Shown here piece after piece: positions 22,721 through 34,997 of a DNA stretch of 64,000 nucleotides. The position numbers and the translations under genes are program-made. A model generated the notes under the pieces. That model was not told the origin of the DNA. It did not search any database and was given only the letters and a program-made list of their open reading frames with translations. The DNA is from Tipula vernalis (Eukaryota; Arthropoda; Insecta; Diptera; Tipulidae). The DNA lies in contig OY282560.1 of the NCBI GenBank assembly GCA_958295665.1, positions 192,822,061-192,886,060 on the forward strand, given 5' to 3'. Every line of letters starts with the position of its first letter. Within the stretch, counting starts at the first letter, position 1.

Positions 22721-24455
22721 AAAATGATTTTTGGGTAAAATTTGGGATTATGGCCAATTAGGATAGCACATATCGATTTCTTCTAAAATGAATTCTAAAA
22801 TGATTTTTAAATTCGAGATTGGGAATGAAGATTTAAAACAAAGTTTAAAGCGAAGGATTGGCAAGAAAAATTTCCAACCGAAACTTTATTACAGAGATAA
22901 TATTGATTGTTTAGCAATTGAAGTAGTACGTTTACTCTGTCTCAAAGGAACCTCAACAGCTGCATGATTCACCGAAACCTAGACAGAAAACTGTATAGAA
23001 GAATAAAAGCCATATTGACATATAGAAGCAATATTGACATATTTCTCACAACCTCGTTTAAAAATAATTTTTGGATCACATTTTGTTCGGTTCGTTGGAA
23101 ATATCAAAATTCATCATAATCGGCTAAAAGTAGTGAAGTAATATGATCTAAAAATCACTTAAGAATCCCACATCCAACATACATAAATCAAATTTCATCG
23201 TAATCCCTTAAAAAACAGGCAAGTTCCATCTTCCATTATACTTGGCCATTTTCCAGAACTTTATGTAGAAATAATTTTAGAATCCCATTTCCCTCGCGGA
23301 TGTCAAATTTCACTAAAATCCATTAACAAATAGCCAAGTTCCGTCCTAATTGGCCATTCATATAATTTACTAAAGGTCCAATGTAAACGATTCAATTTGA
23401 AGTGTAAACTTGTATGCTGGTATGATGGTAGAATGGTATAATGTTATGATGATATGATGGTATGATTGTATGATGCTAGGATGGTAGATGGTACGACGGT
23501 TTCATGATATTATGGTATAGTAGTAAGATGGTATGATGGTCTGGTTGTACGATGGTATAATGGTATGTGGTATGATGACTTGTGCGATGGTATGATTATA
23601 TCTTGGTAAGATGGTATATATGGTGGTATGATTGTGTGATATTATAATGATATAATGGTATGATGGTTTATTAATATTGTATGATGTTGGGATGGTACGA
23701 TTGTATATGTGATAGTATGTTTGATGGTGTGACGGTACTTACTCTAGAATGATGATGTGATAATACGATGACATGACGGTATAATGGTATGACGGTTATG
23801 ATTATACGATGGCACGATAAAACGATCTTATGATGGTATTAAGGTTTGGTGGATTGATGGTAAGATACACTATCTAAATATGATATGATGGTGCGATGGT
23901 TCGACGTAGCTATGGTACGTTAATACGATTGTATGAAGGATTAGTAGGATGGTATAATAGAATATTGGTACTCTGCTATTGTGGTATGATGTTGACTACG
24001 GTTTGAATTAAATTTGAGTTGGGTTTAAGTGAAAAGTTCTGTTAGCGATTAATTTCGGGTCGAGTTTAGGGTTTAGTGGGAGGTTAGATTGAGTTGAGTC
24101 CTACGTATGCAGCTTTCGAATCAAGTTGATTTTGGGATTGGGATGACCATTAATTGTCGAGTTGAGCAAACGGTTAAGATTTAAGGGGTTAAGGTTGAGT
24201 GAATTGTCCGGTTGAGGAAATATTTAATAGTTGATTTGGGGTTGGGTTAAGGATTGATTTTAAAATTGATTTGAAGATTGGGTTTGGGGTTGGGATGGCG
24301 GTTAATTTGGTGACTGCGATTGACTTAGAAGTTAGTTGTGAATTGCGTTGAATATTAAGCTTGACTTGAAAGGTTCAGTTAAGGATTGATTTGGGAGTTG
24401 AATTGACCGAAGTTCTGATCACCGCATGAGGTTTCAGCAATTTATTTTTTTTACA
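22690..24455. repeat. composite repeat, copy A
   Basis: Order on the plus strand: one forward ~108-bp-type unit (about 22700-22800), a spacer, about three such units in reverse orientation (23050-23340), a junction shared with copy B (23340-23415, TCCTAATTGGCC, TTCATATAATTT, AAGGTCCAAT), a TATGATGG-type array (23420-23990), a TTGAGTT-type array (23995-24400) and a tail with GACCGAAGTTCTGATCACC (24405-24423). Copy B shows the junction, both arrays and the tail in the same order, so this is a repeated composite structure and not chance adjacency. Confidence 0.75.
23420..23990. repeat. TATGATGG-type minisatellite, copy A
   Basis: Degenerate tandem words of 8-12 bases (GGTATGATGGTA, GTACGATGG, ATGATGTTATGATG). 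Purine/T-rich on the plus strand with few C. No coding capacity. Confidence 0.8.
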
Positions 24456-25660
24456 TTTATGTCAGAGGAGTTAATTTTATCCGTTCCATGTTCTTAATTC
24501 AAGGAGCCGTTATTTGTTCGTTATTCGTTATTCTTATAATAAAACTATCACTTATACACTGTCACTTTGAATTTTTATAAAATATTAAAAAATATTTTAC
24601 TATCCAATAGTACAAAGTACGTTTACATAATACTGAACTACAAGACGGTTTTCCTGGGAGCCCGGGACAATTTGTTTGAACTAAAGTATTTGTTTGAATT
24701 GTTGACAAGCAGCTGCAATAGATAATAGGAAATCCATAAATATTACGCTTTCCTTATCATTTGTACCACTGCAAATCATAACATCACAAAAGACTACTTC
24801 ACATTTTATTTTCATAATCTGAATGACTATCGACCGAATAATTTTTCTGTTTATGTGCAAAATAATCTTAGCCGTGATAATTTGGGTTTATGGGATTTTT
24901 TCAAATAAATATCAAAAATGTGCATTTAAAACTATTTATCACAGTTTTCGGACCAATTATTCGGACACAGTATAAGTATTCAAGAAGTTTCCAAAGTTTT
25001 CAACTATAAAATATATTAGTTTTTAACCAAGCAAAAATGGTACGGTTTTGAAACTTGGTACAGATCTTCTCTAACACTCAGACTAACAGAAATTACAAAT
25101 ATTTTTTGAGGATTTTTTAATTGTTTTACAGTTAAAATTAAGCGAGTTCTGAATTTTTTTAAATTGTTGGGCCCACTCATATACTCCCAAGTTCATTTCC
25201 TTAGATTTAAATACGTAAAGTATTTGTTGCCAAAATCCTCTACTATGTCGGCTTAGAAAAAACAAAAGAAAATAGCATTTTGAAATAGAATGATGCTAAG
25301 AACGATTCAATCCAATTTTAATTTTTTAGAATATTGATAAAATCATGACCTTTTAACATGTTCCAACGGATTTACGATAAAAAAGATTCTGGAATACTAT
25401 ACTTTTCGCAGGCCTGTCACACTTTCAAAAATATCTTTAATATTTGATAAATTCCGGGAAATGTGAGAAAAAACTTAATATTGAAATTACAGCACTAATA
25501 TCGAATGAGGCAAACCTGTGAAAGCATAGCCGAAATTCGAAAAGCCTTGTCGAACACATTTTCTACAAACTCTTTTATCGGGAGCGTAAAAAACGAAAAC
25601 TCTAAGAATTATACATAGCTCTCCCCATTTTTTTTCGTAAAAAATTTAATTTGGCCTAGT
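24456..25660. other. spacer between composite copies A and B
   Basis: A+T-rich, with no recognised gene or transposon end. The short minus ORF at 25083-25265 shows no family signature. Confidence 0.4.
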
Positions 25661-26544
25661 GATTAATTAATGCCTTATCATCAATAGATAGGTAGGCTTC
25701 TTCTACCTGTTCTACCCGTTACTGATAAAACTTTCGATTATTACTTCGGTCCAAAAAGACCAAAGTATTGAAATCCTGTCAAAAATGATCAACAATTTGG
25801 TTGGTCCGAAACCAGTTTTAAGGAAGTTTTGAAAGTCCCTGAGTCTTAAAAACCAACAAAAAAAAAGAAATGTCCGTCCTTCTGTCTAGATGTCTGGATG
25901 TATGGATATCTGGATGGCTGGATGTCTGCATGTATGTACCCATGTTATCTCGAGAATGGTTTGTTCGATTCAGAAGTTTGTTTTTGCCAATCTGTTTCTA
26001 TGGTCAAGGCCGAGATATGAAAAGCTTTTGAAACCTGTGCGTCAAGAGGCTGCCATACGAATTGACCCAAATACCTGGTTATAGAAATATTCACCAATTT
26101 TTTATATATGTTGGTTTGAATATTGAGTTGCGTATAGAGTTTGGGGTTGAGTTGAAGGTTAAGTTAGGGGTCAATTTGCGGGTTGAGTTCAAGTTGAGTT
26201 GGAGTTGAGTTAAGGTTGGGCTAAGATATAGTGAGCAGTTAACAAATTTTGTATATATGCTGGTTTGAGAATTGAGTTGAAAGAAAGTTTGTGGTGGTTC
26301 GGTTGAGGGTTGAGTTGGGGGCCGTTTGCGGGTTAAATTGGGGTTGAGATGGTGTTCGACAAGTTTAGTGTTAAGTGAGCAGTTGAGCAATCTATAAAAT
26401 AAAGTGAGATACGATACGCACAGCGTATGTGCATGATATTTAAACGAATCCACACGACTTGACCGATTTGAACCAAACCTTACACAAATTTTGTTTAATA
26501 CTTAAGAAAAGTCACTGTTAATATCTCAAACCACAATTTGAACC

Positions 26545-27010
26545 TTATCTATTTCTAACCTGATTTTAGTTAAATTTGACTTCCGCGATGAAAATGGGAT
26601 TCTAAAATGAGTTTTGGATGAAGTTCTGGAATATGGCCACGTTCGATTATGATGAAATTTGACATGTGCATTGGAAATGGTAGTCTAAAATGATTTTTGG
26701 ATGAAGTTTTGGAATATGACCAAGTATAATGAAACTTGGCTATTTCTCAACCGATTATGATGAAATTTGACATGTGCGATGGAAATGGGATTTTAGAATG
26801 ATTTTTGGTTGAAGTTCTGGAATGTAGCCAAGTGTGATGAAACTTGCATATTTCACAACCGATTATGATGAAATTTGACATGTGCGTTATAAGTTGGAAT
26901 CTGTAATATGACCAAGTATGATGGAACTTGCCAATTTCTCAACAAATGATGATGAAATTCGGCTTGTTCGTTGGAAATGGGATTCTAAAATGATTTATAA
27001 ATGAAGTCCT
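26545..27010. repeat. ~108-bp tandem units
   Basis: The phrase GATGAAATTTGACATGTGC begins at about 26651, 26759 and 26867, that is every 108 bases, and a diverged version begins at 26951. Each unit continues with GGAAATGGGATTCTAAAATGA, a TTTTTGGATGAAGTTCTGGAA-like block and AAACTTG-CTATTTCTCAACC. Reverse-oriented units follow at 27010-27150 and in copy A at 23050-23340. Confidence 0.8.
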
Positions 27011-27735
27011 GGAATATGCGCAATAAACCCATATTCGTTGAATAGCTAAGTTATATTCCTATTGATCATATTACAGAACCTTATCCAAAAATCATTTTTG
27101 AATCTCCTTTCCAACGCACATGAAAATTTTTTTCATAATATCATAAGGAATTACCAACTCCATCCTAATTGGCCGTTCATATAATTTGCATAAAAGGTCC
27201 AATTTGAAATGTAAAAGAATCCATTTAAATCATTAAACCTGTATGATGGCATAATAATAAATTGGTTTGATTGTTTAATGGTATGATGAAAAGACAGTAC
27301 GATGGTATGATGGTATCTTGGTAGGATGGTATATATGAACGTATGATTTTGTGATGTTATAATGATATAGTGATATGGTTGATTGATATTAATAAATGAT
27401 GGTGTGATGGTATGATTGTATATATGGGATGGTATAACAGTATTTATTCTAGAATGAAGATGTGATGGTATGAGGGTATGATTGTATGCCGTTGTTATTG
27501 TATGACAGTTGGATTATATAATGGTATCATGTCCTGACAGTATGATGGTATGATTATATGATGGTATGATGGTACGAGGTTATGATGGTATGATTATAGG
27601 GACGGTTTGATGGCACGACGGTATGTGGTATGATGGTATGTTGGTATGATTATATGATCGTATGATGGTACTACGGTGGTACGATTTTAAGATAATATGA
27701 TGGTATGAAGGAGTGGTGGATTGATGGTAATATAT

Positions 27736-28514
27736 AAAGGGTGTTTTTTTAAGCCCGATAGAACTTGAAATTGTACAAAATAACACAAAAAATTAAATTG
27801 TAATCAAACATTTTTTTTTATTCGAAAGATCAATACATGGCATTAATATTTGAAAATTATTTCGGGCATATGGGCACCGCGGCTGTTTTTGACGAAATGC
27901 ATTCTGGACCTAACCAGTGACTTCACGTAGCCCCACAGGAAATAATCGAAAGGGTGTCAAATCGCAACATAATTTGACGATAAAACAACGGATTATTTGC
28001 CAACTTCTTTACAGCCCAATCGGCGAAAGAACGATGCAGATAATGGCCTTGAGGCTTCAATTCCTGCACCATTTAGATCTTGTACGGGTGTAGGCCAAAA
28101 TCTTTGCGCAAAATTTTCCATGTAGTTGACGGATTGAGCCCCAATTCCTGCGAGCGACGACGAATCGATAAATTTGGATCTTCTTCCTCACTTTCACAGC
28201 GGCGATATTCTCTTCAGTATGCACATTCCTTCGACGTGTTGATGTTATTGAATTCTCTAGAGATTATGTGGTATGAAATCTATCCACAGTTCGACTAATG
28301 GCTTGCATAGATGGACGATTATGCGCGCGACTAATCGACGACTGATTTTCAAAGTAAATTTTAATAATTCCGTAGCGTTGTTCAAGCGTGAGTCTATTCA
28401 TGATGATTTGCCAGAGTATACTGAGATCTGCCAAAGTATATTTTTCATAAAAATTTAATTTTTTTGTTTTATTATGTACAATTTTAAGTTCTATCAGGCT
28501 TAAAAAACACCCTT
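27736..28514 (-). mobile_element. Tc1/mariner (IS630-group) remnant with ~60-bp TIRs
   Basis: The ends are inverted copies: GGGTGTTTTTTTAAGCCCGA with GATAGAACTT at the left and the same on the other strand at the right (GGGTGTTTTTTAAGCCTGAT), alignable for about 60 bases up to an AAATTAAAT word. The element sits inside the TATGATGG array. Its length of 780 bases and its broken coding region show an internally deleted copy. A flanking TA duplication is likely on the left but not clear on the right. Confidence 0.85.
27850..28430 (-). pseudogene. Tc1/mariner transposase remnant
   Basis: Minus-strand frames read TLEQRYGIIKIYFENQSSIS (about 28395-28340), a TVDRF block, then DPNLSIRRRSQELGLNPSTT with WKILRKDFGLHPYKI (28180-28078), which is the helix-turn-helix DNA-binding half of an insect mariner-type transposase. 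Next come VQELKPQGHYLHRSFADWAV and NPLFYRQI (about 28070-27970), the start of the catalytic core. The DDE residues themselves are deleted: the frame then jumps to the terminal MPEIIFKY-like end at about 27870. Not functional. Confidence 0.8.
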
Positions 28515-28942
28515 TTCATCATGGTGTGATGGCGGGATGGTTCGAGGTCACTATGATACAGTGGTACGATTGTATAATGGTTTAATGGTATAGTAGTATC
28601 ATGATGGTGTGGTGTTATGAAGGACTGATTGTTTAAGGTTATGAGAAGTTCGGTTCGAGATTAATTTGAGGTCGAGAAGTTGAAAGAGGTCTAGAGTTGA
28701 GCAGAGGGTTGAGATTTGGGTTGAGCTAAGTTGAGTTGATGTAGAATTGGGATTTAGTTAGCTTGCATTGGGATTTGAGTTGTTCGGTTGGGGAATTATT
28801 TAATGGTTGATTTGGAGTTAGGTTAATGGTTGATTTGGTGATGTAATTGATGGCTGGGTTGGCCGTTAATTTGGTGATTGCGCTTAGGATTATGTTGCAA
28901 TTTACATAGAGGTACCGAATTAAGACCGAAGTTCTGATCACC

Positions 28943-29830
28943 TTATGCGGTTTCAGCCCTTATATAATTAGAAAAATTTAGGATTATCGTTTTGTAAATT
29001 AAACCGTTGTGCCAGACTCTGTCAAATGCTTTGTTGATATCGAATAATAGGAGGTCAGTAGAAAGTTTATCAGATAGATTAAACCTATAGCTGCTGGGGT
29101 TGCTACTATCTTTACCAGATTTAAGGACTGGTATTATACGACTTATTTTCCAATTGTTAGGAAAGTAAGAGAACATGTAACAAGAATTAAAAATATTAGG
29201 GCTTTACGAGGAAGATTTTTAATTAATCGATAATTTAAGTTATCATCTCCAGGACCTTTTTTTTATTTTTAATTTCTGAATATGTTTTCGAAGTTCACTA
29301 GGTTTCATTATTGTTCAACCATTCAATTTATTATTACTATACATATATATTTTAATATATACATTTAGTGTTAGTTACCACACCATACAGCAATCACATT
29401 TTTCTTCATTAGTTAGCATAGGTTCCTCATTAAGATAAAGAGTAGCTAAATGACGAGCTCGTTTTCTGAGGAACTTAGATATACCCACAGATTATTATTA
29501 TTTTTATTTTTGTTGATATCCACTAACAATCTTTGAAATCTGAAATTCCTTAAATATTGAATTTCATCTCTAATTTTTTCATTTTCATTAATGATAGGTT
29601 TAAGGTACAAATCACGAGTTCTTATATAATGACGACGACGATTCTATAACGATTTCCTTAACGGTATTAGAAGATGAGGCAGCGTTCTGAATAAAAGCGG
29701 CAATGTTATTAGACAAACTAACTCTAGTTGAGATTAGCAACATGTTTTGCTTAAGTAATTCAAGATTATTACATTTTGCTTGTTTAAGCATTTTCGTTTT
29801 ATTCAAATGGAAAGTTCAAATGTGTAATTA
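28943..29830 (-). pseudogene. Jockey-clade LINE reverse-transcriptase fragment
   Basis: On the minus strand a pre-RT region (about 29806-29612 and 29300) leads into KKGPGDDNLNYRLIKNLPRK, CSYFPNNWKISRIIPVLKSG and SNPSSYRF, then after a short internal deletion FDINKAFDRVWHNGLIYKTI. These are standard Jockey ORF2 blocks. The 3' half, including YADD, is missing because the composite repeat tail abuts at about 28960. Frameshifts near 29170 and elsewhere mark a dead copy. Confidence 0.8.
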
Positions 29831-30199
29831 TTGTTTTATTGTATTACACACCAATTGACCAAAATAATTTGATGTGTATCGCTACGACCACCAAATTGAA
29901 ATGTCAAAAATTAAAGTGCATAATTAAAATAATTCTTTTAATTTCTTGAATGTTGGTTCGAAAGGATAAACTTTTCTTCAATACATATGTATCTCTGAAA
30001 TTACTCGGAAAAAGGAACAATTTTATTTCGAACCAATTTTTAGCAAACAATTTGCTAAAGCAAATGTGGTAGCATCAATACCTTTCGTAAGACATTTTTT
30101 AGCAGCTGTACATCTCTAGTTTTCAAAGACTCTACTTAATTGTGGGACAGAGTATTCCTGAAGTTTCAGTTCCATTATCACCAATTAGAATTTATTGTT

Positions 30200-30490
30200 T
30201 TCGTTTTAAATGCAGATCTTGGGAAAAACCACTGAAAAAGTCGGAAAATTCGGAAAATCGAAAAATGATGTTTTTGTAAGGGATTTCGCGCGTAACCGAT
30301 CCAGATGGTCTTTTAGAAGAGAAAAATTGGAAAATCTGAGTAAAAAACTCGGAAACTTCTGGAAAAACCCGAAGAAAATTAAATTTTTTTTTATGAAATT
30401 TTGAATTTTTTGCATGTTTTGATAATTTTGGACGTGAAAAGCGTGAAAAGTCGATGCAAAGCTTGCAAAATCTCAGAAAATCGTGAAATA
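30200..30490. repeat. A-rich degenerate GGAAAA-type repeat
   Basis: Words such as TCGGAAAATTCGGAAAATCG, GGAAAATCTGAG and CTGGAAAAACCCG recur. A related stretch with both orientations lies at 42345-42600 (GGAAAATC, GGTTTTCC, GGGAAACTTTACC). The ORFs here reflect this composition. I see no gene between 29831 and 30500. Confidence 0.4.
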
Positions 30491-30883
30491 AATTAATAAA
30501 AATACAAAGTTAATAAGATAAATAAGAGATGGCGCTGATATGTAGTCATTAATGCCACAACCCAGTAGATTTGACAGGAGTCATTTCCGCATTGTCATTT
30601 TCGATTGTGCGAACGTGTTATTTTTCTTGCTGCTATTAAATTGGTAATTTGAGTATTAATTCACTGTTTTATGATAATCGATTTCTGTGCATTGCATTCA
30701 TTAATGGTACCATTATTACTTTATTATTTATATGGTTCGGTGTAGTGGTTTTCACGATTTCGAAATTTGTTTCCAGAAATTTATTGGTGCGTGACAAGTG
30801 CGGTTATCAATTTGTATTGCAGAATTGAGCTTGATTCGATCGGACTTCAAATTAAATTAGTCAAATGAATCATTGTAATTAAA

Positions 30884-32320
30884 ATGCTGGCTATCAGACG
30901 ATCGAACCTAGGGCGAAAAAACTGTAATTCACAAAGAATGCACGGTGTCCGGGAGAATGAAACGCAAGAGAAACTCAAAAAATTAAATGAACATAGACGT
31001 CCTCATATCGGGCAAGTTCGCGCTGCACGGGCATCAGCTCAGGTTCGACAAAATGTAACTCGACGAAGAAGTGCGGTGAACGTCGACTTGAATCGCGCTA
31101 CTTTCAATTATGACTCTTAAATCGTCTACAAAATCTCCGCTGCGTTGATATTGGCGCATTGTCTGCCGTGTGCCGACATTTCCAAGCATTGAAGTTCCAA
31201 ACAGAAACGCCAGTGCTATGTTGTACCGATGGCAAAGTTAAATTCCCGGTTTTGACCTCGCCACCGGAGCCACTGCATACTTATCTCTATGGAGATACAA
31301 CACTATCCAGACATTTTCTCAGTAAAATTAATGCTTTAACGTGACGTCATTTGGAATTGATGTTGTTGTTCGTCAACCCGGCTATAATCCCACCTACAAG
31401 GTAACAACGTCACCACGTGCTCATCATTTTGATAATGTTGAACGATGGTACTCATCATATTCAAAATTGCCCTCTATTTTACAGATTTAGGGGCAAATTT
31501 ATCATTGAAGTGGATCGTTGATGCCACCAGCGAATAAAGAACCCAAGTTCCTTCGAATTTATTTCGTTTGACATTCCGAATTTGAATTAAGTTATCGTCT
31601 TGTGCTTTTCAATGCGTCAAAACAAGATATAATCGGAAAACTTCAACGTCTTTTGCATGAACACAATGCGCTGATTTGTGTGTTTAAAACTGCTTTGAAG
31701 CCAATGACTTCCGGTGATCATAAAATAATCATCAGGGCAGACAGGAGACCAACCGGAGGCCATGTACATCAGTACAATGCTCCCATTACCGACTAATTCG
31801 CAGTTGTGATTGTTGGCGAAAATGTGGAATCGCGTGATATTGTGATTCAGCGGCGTGATGACGGACAAGTGCAGCGTGTGTACGAAATACATCGATCATA
31901 TGACACACATCAATATCCATTGACGTTTTGTCATGGAGAGGATGGCTATAACTTCCAGATAAAGATGGTCAAACCGCTGACCCGCAGAAGGTCAGTTCTA
32001 TGCATTTTTATACTTATCGGTTAATAATGCGACAAGGCGTGGACAATTATCTTTTGAGATATCGTCGATTGTTTCAACAGTATTGCATCGATATGTGTGT
32101 CAAGACCGAAATGGAACGTTTAAATTTCATCCGCTTCAAACAATCAAAACTACGTTTCGAGCAGTACATTCCTCTGTGCGATGCCATCGTTTCGGAAGGA
32201 GATGCAATCAATGTCGGTCAATTGACCATTTTCCCAGCATCATATGTTGGTAGCCCACGGCATATGCATGCATATGCGCAGGATGCTATGACGTACGTGA
32301 AGCATTACGTTCATATGCCA
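30884..32320 (+). pseudogene. Helitron Rep-helicase, N-terminal part
   Basis: Starts with an ATG at 30884 (basic RERRRQ-type arginine-rich N-terminus), continues through FQALKFQTETPVLCCTDGKV with PPEPLHTYLYG, then frames with NASKQDIIGKLQRLLHEHNA, QYNAPITDEFAVVIVGEN, QRRDDGQVQRVYEIHRSYD, RQGVDNYLLRYRRLFQQYC and ASYVGSPRHMHAYAQDAMTY. These are the recognisable blocks of the Helitron-like N-terminal domain. Several one-base shifts (for example near 31344, 31796 and 32024) break it. Text stops at HYVHMP, where the CACTA-like element begins. Confidence 0.88.
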
Positions 32321-32334
32321 CACTCAGAAAAAAA
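32321..32334 (+). repeat. CACTA-like left terminal inverted repeat
   Basis: CACTCAGAAAAAAA, 14 bases, paired with 38213-38226. Confidence 0.85.
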
Positions 32335-33135
32335 AATCCTATTAACTAGTCAATAAGACTACTATTGAATTTAAAAGACCTATATTAACATTAAAATACT
32401 CTTAAATTTACAATTTTCTTCTAAAATTAGTTATAAATCTAACAAGATCAATCATATTAATTATTTAATAGTACAAATTATTTTTCTTATTAGAAATACT
32501 GTTGAATCAACTTTGCTTGTATTATCATTCATATATGAAAGGGTCAATAATTTTAACAATGTGATCTTATTATTTAATAATAATTACGATCTTATTAGTT
32601 TCATATTGGAGAAACCGGAGTTCCTATTGATTTGCTCTTTTTATATTTGATTTTCATGTTATTTAAAAGAATATACTATTTATATAATACTTTCTCATTT
32701 TAAATGATCGGTTTCATAGTAGATACTTTTGTTTCAATGCTGCGTTAATTTCATCCAGTGTCAGTTTTATGAAAAATGTCTCTCTTTTTCCTCCTTCAAT
32801 AAATCATATTGAAAATATCCCGTTATGAAGTCTATTTCATTTACTATAAATTAAAAACAAAAAAAATCTCGTATCTCTTTTTTTCACTCCATTTAACGTA
32901 TTGAACTATTTCACATTCATCGAGTTTTAAAATAAGCAATATATGTACATTTGATTTTGATATTTATTTGGTGCATCTGCGAAATTGCGTACAACAACGT
33001 TGACGATACAAATTTGGCGGTGAATTAAAGTTTTAATTATCTAACTAAATTATTAAATAATAAAAAAAGTGTTGGGGTTAATTTAGTGAGAGTGAAAAAT
33101 AATTAAATTGAATTTTAATAACAGTGGAAAGAAGG

Positions 33136-33400
33136 TTATATATATATTTTATTTGCATGATTTGGTTTTTGTGTATGATCGTAGTGGTTATAATTAACCA
33201 TTTTGTGGATTGCATGTGTTTTATATAAATGCGTATCTCCAGTTATTATATCCTTTATATTAACTTCACCTGCTTGATTGCTTGCTTGAGTGTCCTTACG
33301 ATCTTCAAGTTCAAAATGGACCCACTTCCCGTGATCCTCTCGCGCTGAAATTTTGCACATCGACTTTTGTCACCTAACAATACTTTTTGGCAAAATTTCA
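33136..33400 (-). other. possible coding segment on the minus strand inside the CACTA-like element
   Basis: A 74-codon frame, open further upstream to about 33400, with balanced composition (DHGKWVHFELEDRKDTQ, EVNIKDIITGDTHLYKTHAI). It lies between the left end and the accessory gene, in opposite orientation. I do not recognise it. It could be a third, divergent gene of the element, a captured host exon or chance. Confidence 0.3.
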
Positions 33401-33775
33401 CTTCGATCAATATACTATAACTAAGTTTTTTCTTTAATTTTCAATTTAAAAAATTCAATCTAGTAGTGTTCTATATGTTTCTTCAAGTAAGTTTAAAATT
33501 CAAATTCGTTTTTAGAATGACCCTTACTCATTGAATTTTAAATTTTAGTCATGGTGAAGAAGGTCGAAACTGAATTGCAATCGACCGAGTCTTATATATA
33601 AAGGATATATAGTCAAAAACTTTGTTTTTACGGGTTGTGTTTTTTTTTTATTCAATTGCATGGTACATGTTTGATTTCTAAAAAATGATAAATATAAAAA
33701 TGCAACAATTTTTCTGCCGCCTTTTTGTTCACTCATCTATAGGATGTGTTTTGTTAATATTTGTACAAAATACAG

Positions 33776-34940
33776 GAATACTACTATAAAAATCGAGGGC
33801 ACGGCCTCAATCCTATTGGTAAACTTCACGATAAAGCCGCTAATGCACGATTCAAGTTAAGAAAACGAAAAATAGATACACGTGAAATTAATTTACAAAA
33901 AGGTACAAGTTATATTTATATATTCATATGTATTGTATAGAAATAACTACCTATATACATATATATTCCAGAAATATCCAAAACAGATGACATCGAAGTT
34001 GATTCCAACGTAGGAGTTGACGAAATAGTTTTATGGCTTACACATAATAACGAGCCGTGGTCTGAGGTAGAGAAAAAATGGACAAGCTATCGCCAGAAAG
34101 ACATTAAATCGCACAATTCGGAGCTCCTAAAAAAGTGGCCTTTATTGAAACACAGCCTTGGTTACACTCTGGTAAGAATTAAATTGATTGATTTGCAACA
34201 ATAAATTAATTATAATTTAAGTATATTTGTTTAGATTGATCTACATTACAATATTTTATTTCCCGAAAACCAATCAAATTTATTCGATAAGTGGTCAGCG
34301 TTTTCATTTAAAATTGTACCTTACCTGAAAAATCACATGAAGGATAAAGCTTCAATTCATGCCCTGCAGCAAATAGACGAAACAATCGAAGAAAGTATGT
34401 AATATCCGTTATCCTTTTATAGTAATATATTTATGTTTCTTCTGTTTTTTTCCGTCAGATTCACGAGATTGTCTTATGTTTATGCTTCTTCACACAATTT
34501 TTAAATCGTCAATAATTTCACGAGCCAAGAATAGTAAAAAAATTAATTGGAAGCCCAGCATTTCGGATGCCCAGCAATCAACAATTATACATTGCATCAC
34601 AGTTAATCAACTTAATATTAAAGTGGAAGAGCTGAAAAAAAAGTATATCGAGAAGGATTTAACCTTTCAACCAATAATAATAGTAATAGGTGAAAATCTT
34701 AAATCTTCGACGAATTTTTATACATTTTATGATGGCATCATCTATAAATTTCCCATCTTGCTAAAGAGCTTAGACATAACATTTAAACTAATACATGTTA
34801 TGAATTTTGAGTATCCCATTGAATGTAAAAACGTTTATTGGTTTATAGAAACTTTCTTTTATAATTTTAATTCAAATATAAACCCTAACATAACCAAATT
34901 ATTACAATATTTGCGCTTAGAAAAATCTGATGACTTGTAA
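33776..34940 (+). CDS. accessory protein of the CACTA-like element, four visible exons
   Basis: Exons 33776-33902, 33972-34171, 34235-34394 and 34459-34940 join with GT-AG introns of 60-70 bases and keep one frame throughout, ending at TAA. The product (over 310 residues here) has a basic start (ARFKLRKRKID), EIVLWLTHNNEPWSEVEKKW, LLKKWPLLKHSLGYTLIDLH, a block at the exon 3/4 join (EENSRDCLMFMLLHTIF), KKINWKPSISDAQQSTIIHC and a final part with GENLKSSTNFYTFYDG and FEYPIECKNVYWFIETFFYN. I recall closely similar uncharacterised insect and cnidarian proteins, but know no function. The first coding exon upstream of the 33776 acceptor was not found. No stop interrupts the visible exons, unlike the neighbouring transposase. 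It likely helps transposition or regulates it; that is inference. Confidence 0.7.
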
Positions 34941-34997
34941 ACATTGTTGTCAAGCTATTTTTTATATTTGGATAGCAGTCACAACGTTTAATTAAAT

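Larger units (their letters stand above)
25670..28965. repeat. composite repeat, copy B (most complete)
   Basis: Order: head (25670-26100, with TTCGGTCCAAAAAGACCAAAG, GTCCGTCC and repeated GGATGTATGGAT words), a TTGAGTT-type array (26110-26400), a spacer, four to five forward ~108-bp units (about 26545-27010), one reverse unit (27010-27150), the shared junction (27160-27240), a TATGATGG-type array (27240-27735 and 28515-28630), a second TTGAGTT-type array (28640-28910) and the tail with GACCGAAGTTCTGATCACC (28924-28942). The TATGATGG array is split by a Tc1/mariner remnant. No ORF with a recognised family lies in the composite itself. Confidence 0.75.

Noticed and set aside
26091..26453. 120-codon Thr/Asn/Leu-rich ORF on the minus strand
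   Set aside because: It is the reverse reading of the TTGAGTT-type array, not a protein gene.
27580..27786. His/Tyr/Ser-rich ORF on the minus strand
   Set aside because: Product of the TATGATGG-type array read backwards.
23420..28630. CRISPR-like repeat array
   Set aside because: The words are degenerate and contiguous with no spacers of constant length, and the genome is eukaryotic.
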